From: an uncultured Bacteroidota bacterium
Lineage (GTDB): Bacteria > Bacteroidota > Bacteroidia > Flavobacteriales > Flavobacteriaceae
Reading direction: 5' to 3'
DNA length: 64,000 nt
Assembly: GCA_913047695.1 (NCBI GenBank)
Contig: CAJWUI010000001.1
Location: 124,001 to 188,000, forward strand
The notes below the pieces were generated by a model. The model was given only the letters and a program-made list of their open reading frames with translations, had not been told where the DNA came from and ran no database searches. Of this stretch, positions 9,682-18,625 are shown piece by piece. Position numbers and translations under genes: made by a program. Within the stretch, counting starts at the first letter, position 1; the number at the start of each line of letters is the position of its first letter.

Positions 9682-10494
9682 TTAAATATTTTGTTGTTTT
9701 CTGGTTACAATTCTAGATATCAAAATACTAACTTCATAAAGAATTAATATAGGAATACTTACAATTATTTGACTTGCAATATCAGGGGGCGTTATTATAG
9801 CTGATAAGCTTAGAACAACAACTAAAGAAATTTTTCTATTTTTTTTTAAAAAACTTGGTGTAATGACTCCTACTTTAGTTAAAAAATAAACAACAATTGG
9901 CAATTCAAAAATTATACCTGAGGCCAACACTGACGCTCGTAATAGTCCAATATAGCTACTAAGATCAAAATCGTTGAAAATTTCACTACTCACAGAGTAG
10001 TTTCCTAAAAAGTTTATCGATAGCGGTGTTACAATATAATATCCGAACAATACCCCTAAAAAAAATAATACAGAAGAAATAAAAATAAAACCTCTTGCAT
10101 TTTTTCTTTCATTTTCATAGAGACCGGGGCTTATAAACTTCCAAAATTCGAATACAATATAAGGGAATGCTAAAATAAATCCTGCCAAAATTGATGTCCA
10201 TAGATGTGCGGAAAATTGACCTGCCATAGTTCTACTCTGAATTCTGAAAGGCAGCTCTTCTATACAAAAGCTGTTACCTTGACCTATAGTTTGGGATATT
10301 GAACAAAACCATTTATAGGTAATAAAATCTTTTTGTTTTGGACCAAAAAGAAGAACGTCAAAAATAAAGTCTTTGAAAATAAAGGCAAAAATTGCTATAA
10401 AAAGTATTGCTAATACAGATCTAATTAAGTGCCAACGTAACTCTTCCAAATGATCCAAAAATGACATCTCATCCTTCGGTGATTCAGCACTCAT
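9682..10494 (-). CDS. tatC: Sec-independent protein translocase TatC
   Basis: Twin-arginine signal receptor and core of the Tat translocase; 270 residues with six predicted membrane helices. The N-terminal SFLDHLEELRWHLIRS and the FEFWKFISPGLYENER loop are TatC hallmarks. tatA/tatB are not in this window. Possible Tat clients are present here: the glycosylasparaginase (37231-38211) and the gluconate dehydrogenase-like subunit (34817-35506) both begin MNRR. In other flavobacteria a KpsF/GutQ isomerase gene often lies between recQ and tatC; it is absent here. Confidence 0.96.
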   Translation of the reverse strand: MSAESPKDEMSFLDHLEELRWHLIRSVLAILFIAIFAFIFKDFIFDVLLFGPKQKDFITYKWFCSISQTIGQGNSFCIEELPFRIQSRTMAGQFSAHLWTSILAGFILAFPYIVFEFWKFISPGLYENERKNARGFIFISSVLFFLGVLFGYYIVTPLSINFLGNYSVSSEIFNDFDLSSYIGLLRASVLASGIIFELPIVVYFLTKVGVITPSFLKKNRKISLVVVLSLSAIITPPDIASQIIVSIPILILYEVSILISRIVTRKQQNI

Positions 10495-10514
10495 TTGATT
10501 TTAATTAATATTTG

Positions 10515-10533
10515 TTTTGCTTTCTAAGCAAAA
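10515..10533. repeat. Perfect palindrome in the tatC/recQ divergent region
   Basis: TTTTGCTT-TCT-AAGCAAAA, an 8-base perfect inverted repeat with a 3-base spacer, 21 bases upstream of the tatC start in the 183-base divergent intergenic region. There is no adjacent T-run, so a terminator is unlikely. A regulator-binding site or 5' UTR hairpin is possible. Confidence 0.5.
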
Positions 10534-10677
10534 ATATCAAAAACAATTTGGAATGTTAACTATTTTATCTAACCTTTTACTCTCATTTTTATTAAAAAAG
10601 GCTTATAGGTTATCGTTAATTATTTTTATCTTAGAAATAAATATTTCCTTTAAATAATTCAACTCTATTTCCTCTTG

Positions 10678-12867
10678 ATGAAGATTGATGAGCTCAAATT
10701 TCAATTAAAAAAACTTTTTGGTTTCAACAGTTTCAAAGGACTACAAGAGAACGTTATTAGAAATCTTTTAAATAGAGAAAACTCCTTTGTTATAATGCCA
10801 ACTGGTGGAGGAAAATCACTATGCTATCAATTCCCAGCTTTAGTTCAAAGAGGGACTGCAATTATAGTTTCTCCTTTAATCGCATTAATGAAAAATCAAG
10901 TAGATGCTCTGCGCGGTATTTCTACAGAAAACGGAATTGCACATGTTCTTAATTCTTCTTTAAATAAAACAGAAATAGCTCAAGTCAAAAATGATATAAC
11001 TTCCGGTGTGACAAAACTACTCTATGTTGCTCCAGAATCTCTAACTAAAAGCCAAACTATTGATTTTTTAAAATCTGTCACTATTTCTTTTTTAGCTGTT
11101 GATGAGGCTCATTGCATTTCTGAATGGGGGCATGACTTTCGACCTGAGTACCGAAACCTAAAATATATTGTAGAACAGTTTGATCAAAAAATACCCATCA
11201 TTGCCCTTACAGCCACTGCAACTCCAAAAGTACAGGAAGATGTAATGAAAAATTTAGGGATTCTAAATGCTAAAATTTTTAAATCATCTTTTAACAGGCC
11301 AAACCTATATTATGAAGTTAGAGCAAAGACAAAAAATATAGATCATGATATCATTCGTTTTGTAAAGCAAAATGTTAGTAAGTCTGGAATTATTTACTGT
11401 TTATCAAGAAAACGTGTTGAGGAGCTTGCTCAAATACTACAAGTAAATGGAATTAATGCTTTACCCTATCATGCAGGATTGGATTCAAAATCTAGAATAT
11501 TTAATCAAGATCAATTTCTAAAAGATGATTGTGACATAATTGTTGCGACAATAGCATTTGGAATGGGAATAGATAAACCTGATGTAAGATTTGTTATTCA
11601 TCACGACATTCCTAAAAGTATTGAAAGTTATTATCAGGAAACTGGTCGTGCTGGTCGCGACGGTGGTGAGGGACATTGTTTAGCATTTTATTCATATAAG
11701 GATATTGAAAAATTAGAAAAATTCATGTCTGGCAAACCTTTGGCTGAAAAGGAGATCGGTATGGCATTGTTATCAGATATGGTTGCTTATGCAGAAACTT
11801 CGATTTCAAGAAGAAAATTTATTTTACATTATTTTGGTGAAGAATTTGACAATGAAACTGGAGAAGGAGGTGATATGGATGATAATATGCGTTATCCTAA
11901 AAATAAACTTGAAGCTAAAATTGAATTAGAGATTTTATTAAAAGTAGTTAAAGAGACAAGAGAAATCTATAAAGCTAAAGAATTGATTAAAACCTTAATG
12001 GGTGAAAATACTGCATTGATCAAATCGCACAAAACAAACATATCATCAGCATTTGGTTCCGGATCACAAAAGGAGTCTTCTTTCTGGAGGGCCCTAATAA
12101 GGCAGGCAATTGTTTCAGGTTTTTTGTCGAAAGAAATTGATAATTATGGTTTGATTCGTCTTTCTTCGAAAGGAGAATCTTTTCTCAAACAGCCTGGGAG
12201 CTTCTTAATGTCAGAGGACCACAAATATGAAACTATTGACACCACAGAATTTAAAAGTAATAAGGAAAATATAATTTTTGATAAAAGACTTATGCAGATT
12301 TTAATTAAGCTTAGAAAAGACGTGGCAAAGGTGAATGAAGTACCCCCATATGCAGTTTTTCTGGAAAATTCATTAGAAGAAATGTGTTTAAAGTATCCAA
12401 TTACGAACAAAGAGTTGTCAAATATTAATGGTGTTGGTGAAGGCAAAGCAAAGCGATATGGACAAAAATTCGTAGAGACAATTAAAATATACGTTAATGA
12501 AAATAATATTACAAGGCCAGACGATTTAGTTGTAAAAAGTACAGGAGTAAATTCTGGATTAAAACTTTACCTAATACAAAATATTGATAGAAAATTACCT
12601 TTTGAGGACATTGCAAACGGGAAAGGTATGGAAATTAAGGATTTGATTGAAGAAATGGAATCAATTGTATTTTCCGGAACAAAATTAAACATTAATTATT
12701 ATTTAGAAGAAATTTTTGATGAGGATCAGTTAAATCAGCTTTACGAATATTTTATTGAATCTGATTCAAATTCGATAAAGCTCGCTGAAGAAGAATTTAA
12801 GGGTGAATATGACGAGGAGGAATTAAGACTTTACAGGTTAAAATTTATGAGTGAAATTGCAAACTAA
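10678..12867 (+). CDS. recQ: ATP-dependent DNA helicase RecQ
   Basis: 3'-5' superfamily 2 helicase for recombination and replication-fork repair, 729 residues from the ATG at 10678 (a TTG three bases earlier is in frame but less likely). Walker A (PTGGGKS) is at 41-47, followed by DEAHCISEWGHDFRPEY (motif II and aromatic-rich loop), TATATP (motif III) and QETGRAGRDG (motif VI). A winged-helix region and an HRDC-type domain (about 530-610) follow. The C-terminal extension of about 120 residues after HRDC is usual for Bacteroidetes RecQ. The zinc-binding cysteines of E. coli RecQ are not apparent. Confidence 0.96.
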   Translation: MKIDELKFQLKKLFGFNSFKGLQENVIRNLLNRENSFVIMPTGGGKSLCYQFPALVQRGTAIIVSPLIALMKNQVDALRGISTENGIAHVLNSSLNKTEIAQVKNDITSGVTKLLYVAPESLTKSQTIDFLKSVTISFLAVDEAHCISEWGHDFRPEYRNLKYIVEQFDQKIPIIALTATATPKVQEDVMKNLGILNAKIFKSSFNRPNLYYEVRAKTKNIDHDIIRFVKQNVSKSGIIYCLSRKRVEELAQILQVNGINALPYHAGLDSKSRIFNQDQFLKDDCDIIVATIAFGMGIDKPDVRFVIHHDIPKSIESYYQETGRAGRDGGEGHCLAFYSYKDIEKLEKFMSGKPLAEKEIGMALLSDMVAYAETSISRRKFILHYFGEEFDNETGEGGDMDDNMRYPKNKLEAKIELEILLKVVKETREIYKAKELIKTLMGENTALIKSHKTNISSAFGSGSQKESSFWRALIRQAIVSGFLSKEIDNYGLIRLSSKGESFLKQPGSFLMSEDHKYETIDTTEFKSNKENIIFDKRLMQILIKLRKDVAKVNEVPPYAVFLENSLEEMCLKYPITNKELSNINGVGEGKAKRYGQKFVETIKIYVNENNITRPDDLVVKSTGVNSGLKLYLIQNIDRKLPFEDIANGKGMEIKDLIEEMESIVFSGTKLNINYYLEEIFDEDQLNQLYEYFIESDSNSIKLAEEEFKGEYDEEELRLYRLKFMSEIAN

Positions 12868-12915
12868 GAACTTTTAATTAATGATATTGATATATTTACT
12901 CTAAAGAAAATTTAA

Positions 12916-13842
12916 ATGGAAGGAATATTTGCAAGAATTGAAACTTCAAAAGGGGAGATTCTAATTGAATTAACATATAGACTAACACCGGGGGCAGTAG
13001 CTAACTTTATTAATTTATCTGAGGGACTAAAGGAAAACAATTATAAGGAGCTGGGGGAGCCATTTTATAATGGATTGAAATTCCATAGGGTTATTGATGA
13101 TTTTATGATTCAAGGAGGCTGCCCTCTTGGATCAGGAACTGGTGATCCAGGCTATAAGTTTGATGACGAATTTCATAAAGATTTGAAGCATTACAGGGCA
13201 GGTACACTTTCTATGGCAAATTCAGGACCTAACACAAATGGAAGCCAATTTTTTATAACTCATGTTCCAACCAGTTGGCTTGATGGAAAGCATACAGTTT
13301 TTGGTTATGTGAAAAAAGGGCAGGATGTTGTAAATCAAATTGTAAGGGATGATATTATCAAAAACATAACAATAGATCGTTATGGAGAAGATTCTAAAAA
13401 GTGGGATTCAGTATTAGCATTTGAACAATTTAATAGCCAAGGCGAAATTAGAAAAAAAGAAGCTATTGAATCTTCAAAAAAAGCTATTGCATCAATCACT
13501 ATTGGTATGAAAAAAACTAAAAATGGATTATACTATTCTATTTTAAAACCTGGGATCGGAAATAGTCCTTTAAAAGGTGATAAAGTTTCGGTTCACTATA
13601 AAGGAAGTCTTACTGATGGAACAGTGTTTGATTCTTCTTATCAGAGAAATGAACCTATAACATTTTCATTAGGAGTTGGGCAGGTTATTGCTGGATGGGA
13701 TGAGGGTATAATGCTTTTAAATAAGGGGTCTAAAGCAAGATTTGTTATACCCAGTAATCTTGCATATGGATCGCAAGGTGCTGGAGGAATTATACCACCT
13801 AATGCCACACTAATTTTTGAAGTAGAATTAATTAAATTTTAA
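12916..13842 (+). CDS. Dual peptidyl-prolyl isomerase: cyclophilin-FKBP fusion
   Basis: A 308-residue fusion of two unrelated prolyl isomerase folds. Residues 1-165 are cyclophilin, with [13 protein letters not shown] (catalytic Arg region), [10 protein letters not shown] and [10 protein letters not shown]. Residues 205-308 are FKBP, with [16 protein letters not shown], the IAGWDEGI pocket and the [16 protein letters not shown] ending. A charged helical linker joins them. No signal peptide is seen, so it is probably cytoplasmic. Fusions in this order (CFBP, dual-family immunophilin) are known from Flavobacterium. It follows recQ by 48 bases. Confidence 0.95.
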   Translation: MEGIFARIETSKGEILIELTYRLTPGAVANFINLSEGLKENNYKELGEPFYNGLKFHRVIDDFMIQGGCPLGSGTGDPGYKFDDEFHKDLKHYRAGTLSMANSGPNTNGSQFFITHVPTSWLDGKHTVFGYVKKGQDVVNQIVRDDIIKNITIDRYGEDSKKWDSVLAFEQFNSQGEIRKKEAIESSKKAIASITIGMKKTKNGLYYSILKPGIGNSPLKGDKVSVHYKGSLTDGTVFDSSYQRNEPITFSLGVGQVIAGWDEGIMLLNKGSKARFVIPSNLAYGSQGAGGIIPPNATLIFEVELIKF

Positions 13843-13851
13843 GGCTCTATT

Positions 13852-14409
13852 TCAAGGGTGCCATTTTATATTGCAACCCATGCTCGGATACTGCATTTTT
13901 AGTTGACCAGAATTGGATATCATTAAATCAACAGCCTTATGTAAGTCGTAGCCACTTACTTTTGTTTGATTGCCAGGTCTTGACTGATCGTATCTGCCTC
14001 TGTAACTTAAAATTAATTTTTTATCGAATAAATAAAAGTCAGGTGTGCATTCAGCTTTATATCTTTTTGCAACTTCTTGAGTTTCATCATACAAATAAGG
14101 AAAATTAAATTTTTTTGAAATAGCTAATTTTTTCATTTCATCGGGGCCATCTTGGGGATGGGTAATTATGCTATTGCTAGATATGGCAATAGTTTTTATT
14201 TTTTTGTTAAATAATTTTTGTGAAGTATTTAAGATACTATCTAAAAGGTGAATTACATATGGACAATGGTTGCACATAAAAATAATTAAAGTTCCATTTG
14301 AACCCTTCAGTCTCAAAAGCTCTTGCATTTCACCATTTACTACGTTAGGTAATTTAAATGATGAAGCTTTTGTGCCTAATGGAAGCATAAAAGATTCTGT
14401 TAATGCCAT
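13852..14409 (-). CDS. Thioredoxin-like redoxin
   Basis: A 185-residue AhpC/TSA-type thioredoxin-fold protein. A redox pair is seen at Cys46 and Cys49 in FMCNHCPYV, in the usual position after the first strand. The fold continues with IAISSNS, the ATP-independent peroxiredoxin-like YLYDETQEVAKRY, and TPDFYLF, which supplies the cis-Pro region. There is no signal peptide, so it is probably cytoplasmic. The likely role is thiol redox or peroxide handling; the partner is unknown. It is convergent with the isomerase fusion, leaving 9 bases between them. Confidence 0.88.
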   Translation of the reverse strand: MALTESFMLPLGTKASSFKLPNVVNGEMQELLRLKGSNGTLIIFMCNHCPYVIHLLDSILNTSQKLFNKKIKTIAISSNSIITHPQDGPDEMKKLAISKKFNFPYLYDETQEVAKRYKAECTPDFYLFDKKLILSYRGRYDQSRPGNQTKVSGYDLHKAVDLMISNSGQLKMQYPSMGCNIKWHP

Positions 14410-14517
14410 TATTAATTATTTTAATTTTTAAACTCTAATTTTCAATAAATGCTGGAGTTGGTTCCTAAATTTCAATTTTAAAAACAATTAATTACATACT
14501 AATTATTTGAAAAAAGA

Positions 14518-14838
14518 TTAATCAGTATTAATTCTGTCAGGAGAATAATCTTTTTGGTGACGCTCACTAATAACCTCTGTACCTCTTTGATCAAAAATAA
14601 ATGACATTGTTTCATTTAAAAATTCTGAAAAATTTTCAAAATCTTCCTTATAAACATAGATTTTATGTTTTTTATAGTAAAATGAACCATCTTCATTTGT
14701 GAATTTTTTGCTCTCAGTAATGGTTAGATAATAATCACTAGCTTTTGTTTCTCTTACATCAAAAAAATAAGTCCTTCTTCCAGCCCTAAGCACCTTAGAA
14801 AATATTTCTTCTTGATTTTCACTCAAATTATTTGTCAC
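14518..14838 (-). CDS. PUR family DNA/RNA-binding protein (DUF3276)
   Basis: A 106-residue protein with a single PUR-alpha-type repeat: IFSKVLRAGRRTYFFDVRET, then DYYLTITESKK and KIYVYKEDFENFSEFL. Bacterial PUR-alpha-like proteins bind single-stranded nucleic acid as dimers and are common in Bacteroidetes. It stands alone between the redoxin and the ABC exporter. ATG start at 14838. Confidence 0.92.
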   Translation of the reverse strand: MTNNLSENQEEIFSKVLRAGRRTYFFDVRETKASDYYLTITESKKFTNEDGSFYYKKHKIYVYKEDFENFSEFLNETMSFIFDQRGTEVISERHQKDYSPDRINTD

Positions 14839-14898
14839 TTTGTTTGAAGTTTATAATGAATAATTAGCAATTTTATTAAAAAAATTAAACAAAACAAA

Positions 14899-16653
14899 TT
14901 ATTTGCTATGCTCAGCGTTTTGTTTTTGAAATAATTCTTGATAATAGCCCTTAACCCCCATCAATTCTTGATGTTTGCCTTGTTGAACTATTTTACCATT
15001 TTCGAAAACAATAATTTTTTCAGCATGTTTTAATGACGATATTCTATGACTTACAATAATTGTTGTTTTATTTTTTGAAATAGATTTTAAATGTTCTAAG
15101 ATTTCCATCTCAGTATCAGAGTCGACAGATGAAAGACAATCATCCAGGAGTAATATTTTTGAGTCCTTAAGTATTGCTCTTGCAATTGAAATTCTTTGTA
15201 TTTGTCCTCCTGAAAGTGTAACACCTCTTTCACCCAGAAGTGTTTTGTATCCATCTAAAAAACTAATAATATTTTCGTGTACCACTGCTTTTTTGCTTGC
15301 CACAACTATATCATTAAATTTTGCATTTTTTGATCCTAAACCTATGTTATTTTCAATACTTTCAGAAAATAAAAAATTGTTTTGTGGGACGTAGGCGATG
15401 GCTTTACGAAGCTTTTTTAAAGAGTATTTTTTGATATCGATACCGTCAATTTTTATAACTCCACTAACGGGATCATATAAGCGAACTATCAAATTTAAAA
15501 GGGAAGTTTTACCCGAACCTATATTTCCTATTATACCTATTGTACTTCCGGCTGATATTTTTAGTTTCACACTATTAACAGCTTTAATCTTTGTCTCAGG
15601 ATAAAATAGTGATACATCATCGAATTCAATCGAACCCTGAATATAACTTTTTACACCCCGCCCGTCTTTAATCTCAGGAGTCTCCTTTAAAAAATCATTA
15701 ATTCTTTTTTGTGAAGCCTCTGCTTGTTGGATAATTGAAGTCACCCAACCAACTACAGCAACTGGCCATGTAAGCATATTTATATATATAATAAATTCTG
15801 CTAGTACTCCAATAGCAATTTCATTATTAATATATTTTGAACCTCCGACATAAATTACAATTATATTGCTACAACCTATTAAAAGTATCATCAAAGGGAA
15901 AAACCATGCTTGAAGTTTAGCCAGAGACATGTTTTTTTGATAACTCTGTTTTGATAAATCTTCAAAACCATCAAAAATTCTATTTTGAATATTATATGAC
16001 TTTATTACTGAAATTCCAGTGAAACTCTCTTGAGCATAAGATGACATTTTCGATAAAACTTCTTGAACAAGTGTGCTTTTTATATTGATAACTTTACTTA
16101 GCTTGTAAATTGTGATAGATAATATTGGTAAGGGTAATAATGCGTAAAGAGTTAATTCTGGGGCAATACTAAGCATATATGAAATTACTATTATAAATAA
16201 TGAGATAGTATTAATACTGTACATAAATGCTGGGCCAACATACATTCTTACTTTCCCAACATCTTCACTTATGCGATTCATCAAATCACCAGTACGATTA
16301 TTTTTGTAAAAACGTTGTGTCAGTTTTTGGTAGTGCCAAAAAATTTCATTTTTTAAGTCAAACTCCACATACCTAGAAACATTTATTATAGTTTGACGCA
16401 TCAAGAATGTGAAAAAACCTGAAATAAAGGTTGTAACTACAATTACCACTATATTAATCAATAAAATACTTTTAATATTATCAAAGTCAGTTTTTTCAGA
16501 GCTTATGTATCTTTCAACTGCTGTTAATGAATTTCCAATTAAACGTGGTGCAACTAATGAAAAAATCCGGGCGATAATAGTAATTAGAAATCCTAAAAAT
16601 AGTTTTGTTCTGTACTTGTAGAAATATTTGTTTAAATATTGTAATGCCCTCAT
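14899..16653 (-). CDS. ABC exporter, fused membrane and ATPase domains
   Basis: An MsbA/MdlB-type half transporter of 584 residues from the ATG at 16653. A TTG start 21 bases upstream is possible, but homologues begin close to MRALQYLNKYF. Six membrane helices fill residues 1-310. The ATPase domain has Walker A (GNIGSGKT), signature LSGGQIQRISIARAI and Walker B KILLLDD. The residue after the Walker B Asp is Asp, not the usual catalytic Glu, as in the degenerate half of MdlA-like heterodimers. No partner half-transporter is adjacent. The substrate cannot be told. Confidence 0.93.
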   Translation of the reverse strand: MRALQYLNKYFYKYRTKLFLGFLITIIARIFSLVAPRLIGNSLTAVERYISSEKTDFDNIKSILLINIVVIVVTTFISGFFTFLMRQTIINVSRYVEFDLKNEIFWHYQKLTQRFYKNNRTGDLMNRISEDVGKVRMYVGPAFMYSINTISLFIIVISYMLSIAPELTLYALLPLPILSITIYKLSKVINIKSTLVQEVLSKMSSYAQESFTGISVIKSYNIQNRIFDGFEDLSKQSYQKNMSLAKLQAWFFPLMILLIGCSNIIVIYVGGSKYINNEIAIGVLAEFIIYINMLTWPVAVVGWVTSIIQQAEASQKRINDFLKETPEIKDGRGVKSYIQGSIEFDDVSLFYPETKIKAVNSVKLKISAGSTIGIIGNIGSGKTSLLNLIVRLYDPVSGVIKIDGIDIKKYSLKKLRKAIAYVPQNNFLFSESIENNIGLGSKNAKFNDIVVASKKAVVHENIISFLDGYKTLLGERGVTLSGGQIQRISIARAILKDSKILLLDDCLSSVDSDTEMEILEHLKSISKNKTTIIVSHRISSLKHAEKIIVFENGKIVQQGKHQELMGVKGYYQELFQKQNAEHSK

Positions 16654-16769
16654 CAGTCTCTCAAAGGTAAACAAATGAAGATGTATTATTTTATTCTTTA
16701 AACTTTTTGTTAGATTAAACTCATGATAATTTTTATTGAATTAATTTTACGAAATTAAAGTTCTAAACT

Positions 16770-17714
16770 ATGTTAACTCGGAGGCACATTCGGATAAAAA
16801 TTATTCAATCTGTTTACTCTTTTAGCTTAGATAAGGGAAAAAAAATTAAAGACGAAATTATTTTTTTTAATAAAAGTATATATGACACATACGATCTATA
16901 CGTTTTGATACTATCACTTTTCAAAGAAGTCAAAAATCATACTAATGAACAAATCAAGGCTTACAAAAAAAACAACATAAAAAAAGATGAAAATTTTAAA
17001 GGACTTAATTATTTAGCCAAAAATAAAGCACTTGAATTTTTAAATAACCATATTGAGCTTGAGAGACAAATCAAAAAGCGAAATTTTATAAAATGGGATT
17101 TAGAATTTAAATTCATAAAAAAACTTGTTTTGAAGATAATTAGGTCTGATAATTTTAAAAATAAATCTTTAGTTAAAAATCCTAATTTGATTTCTGACAA
17201 AAGCTCTCTAATAGATTTTTTCAAGAATATAATTGCTCCATCAACTTACTTATATAATTATCTTGAAGATCAAAATTTAACATGGGGTGCAGACTTGCCA
17301 TTAGTAAATACTTTTTTGTTAAAAACATTTAAAAATTTGGATTTTAAGGATCCCAATAACTTAAAATTTCCCAATCCAGAAGAGAAAGAAGAAGATTTAA
17401 AGTTTGGAATACAATTACTTAATCTTGTTATTTCTAAAAAAGAAGATCTGCTTGTTGAAATAGAAGGTAAGACACCTAATTGGGACCTTGAAAGAATTGC
17501 ATTTTTAGATCAAGTTATCCTTAGAACTGCAATTGCAGAATTACTTTACTTTGAAGATATTCCTACAAATGTGACATTAAATGAATATTTAGAGATTGCT
17601 AAAGATTATTCTACTCCCAACAGTAATAATTTTATTAATGGAGTTTTAAATAAATTAGTAAAAGATTTTAAAAAACAAAATAGACTAATGAAATCTGGTA
17701 GGGGCTTGTTGTAA
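16770..17714 (+). CDS. nusB: Transcription antitermination factor NusB
   Basis: RNA-binding factor for rRNA antitermination complexes, 314 residues, about twice the length of proteobacterial NusB. The N-terminus (LTRRHIRIKIIQSVYSF) and the C-terminal NusB core (WDLERIAFLDQVILRTAIAEL, split here by family position, then NVTLNEYLEIAKDYS and FINGVLNKL) are clear. The region between is a Lys-rich insertion typical of Bacteroidetes NusB. It starts the cluster nusB - DUF1573 - yajC, conserved in flavobacteria. Confidence 0.95.
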   Translation: MLTRRHIRIKIIQSVYSFSLDKGKKIKDEIIFFNKSIYDTYDLYVLILSLFKEVKNHTNEQIKAYKKNNIKKDENFKGLNYLAKNKALEFLNNHIELERQIKKRNFIKWDLEFKFIKKLVLKIIRSDNFKNKSLVKNPNLISDKSSLIDFFKNIIAPSTYLYNYLEDQNLTWGADLPLVNTFLLKTFKNLDFKDPNNLKFPNPEEKEEDLKFGIQLLNLVISKKEDLLVEIEGKTPNWDLERIAFLDQVILRTAIAELLYFEDIPTNVTLNEYLEIAKDYSTPNSNNFINGVLNKLVKDFKKQNRLMKSGRGLL

Positions 17715-17756
17715 AAACATTTTTTGTTAATTTTGATAAAATTAAAAAATTAAAGG

Positions 17757-18269
17757 ATGAAAAAAACTCTTTCATATATTCTCACAATTTTTCTAGTTGT
17801 ATTTATTTCTTGCCAAGAAAGTGCAGCTAAAAAAATAAATAATTCTACTTCAGTTGAGACAATACAGGCATCATCATCAAAATCATCTACTGATTCTGAG
17901 GGACCAGTAATGACTTTCAACAAGACTACTCATGACTTTGGAACAATTAATGAGGGTGATAAAGTCACAACCGATTTTTCTTTTACAAACACCGGAAATT
18001 CAGACCTAATAATCGTTGATGCAAGGGGTAGCTGTGGTTGTACAGTACCAAAATATCCGAAAAATACAGCAATCAAGCCTGGTCAGTCTGAAACTATTAC
18101 AGTCAGTTTTGATTCAAATAATAAACCCGGAATGCAGCAAAAGTCTGTAACACTTTCAGCAAATACATCCTCAGGTAGGGAAATGTTAAGAATTAAAGCG
18201 AACGTTACACCTGACCCTATCAAACAAAAACAAAGAGAAGCTCAAGCCAAAGCTCGACAACAAAATTAA
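17757..18269 (+). CDS. DUF1573 lipoprotein
   Basis: A 170-residue exported protein. The N-terminus is a lipoprotein signal, with hydrophobic ILTIFLVVF and then the lipobox FISC (Cys19). A Ser/Thr-rich linker leads into the DUF1573 immunoglobulin-like domain: FNKTTHDFGTINEGDKV, FTNTGNSDL and ARGSCGCTVP, whose Cys pair is a family hallmark. Its function is unknown. It lies between nusB and yajC, a stable arrangement across Bacteroidetes. Lnt and Lol processing are expected. Confidence 0.93.
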   Translation: MKKTLSYILTIFLVVFISCQESAAKKINNSTSVETIQASSSKSSTDSEGPVMTFNKTTHDFGTINEGDKVTTDFSFTNTGNSDLIIVDARGSCGCTVPKYPKNTAIKPGQSETITVSFDSNNKPGMQQKSVTLSANTSSGREMLRIKANVTPDPIKQKQREAQAKARQQN

Positions 18270-18284
18270 AATAATCAGTATAAT

Positions 18285-18581
18285 ATGTCTGAAGGCTTAT
18301 CTGGTCAACTACCTTTCCTACTTTTAATGCTTGTAGTCTTTTTCTTTTTTATAATCTTACCTCAGCAGCGTAGGCAAAAAAAAGAAAAAAGCTTTATGAA
18401 CTCCATGAAAAAAGGAGACAGGGTAATCACTAAGAGTGGACTTCATGGTAAAGTAATGGAATTGAATAATAAAGACAATACCTGTGTTATTGAAACACTA
18501 GCAGGTAAATTAAAGATTGAAAGGACAGCGATTTCACTAGAACTCAGCTCTAAATTAAATCTTCCACCTTCTAAAAAATGA
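18285..18581 (+). CDS. yajC: Preprotein translocase subunit YajC
   Basis: Small accessory subunit of the SecDF-YajC complex, 98 residues. One membrane helix (LPFLLLMLVVFFFFIILP) is followed by QQRRQKKEKSF and the cytoplasmic KKGDRVITKSGLHGKV domain. It is the last gene of the nusB cluster, 15 bases after the DUF1573 gene, and is followed 13 bases later by a strong intrinsic terminator. Confidence 0.96.
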   Translation: MSEGLSGQLPFLLLMLVVFFFFIILPQQRRQKKEKSFMNSMKKGDRVITKSGLHGKVMELNNKDNTCVIETLAGKLKIERTAISLELSSKLNLPPSKK

Positions 18582-18593
18582 TTATTTCTTATG

Positions 18594-18617
18594 CCCGCTA
18601 AGAGCGGGTTTTTTTTT
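18594..18617 (+). terminator. Intrinsic terminator after yajC
   Basis: CCCGCT-AAG-AGCGGG forms a 6-base GC-rich stem with a 3-base loop, followed by nine T (18609-18617). It is one of the few GC-rich hairpins in this AT-rich window. It separates the nusB-DUF1573-yajC transcript from pyrD, which starts 9 bases later. Confidence 0.93.
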
Positions 18618-18625
18618 AAAATAGT

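Noticed and set aside
12144-12446. 100-codon minus frame inside recQ
   Set aside because: Shadow of the RecQ C-terminal coding region, with no independent start context.
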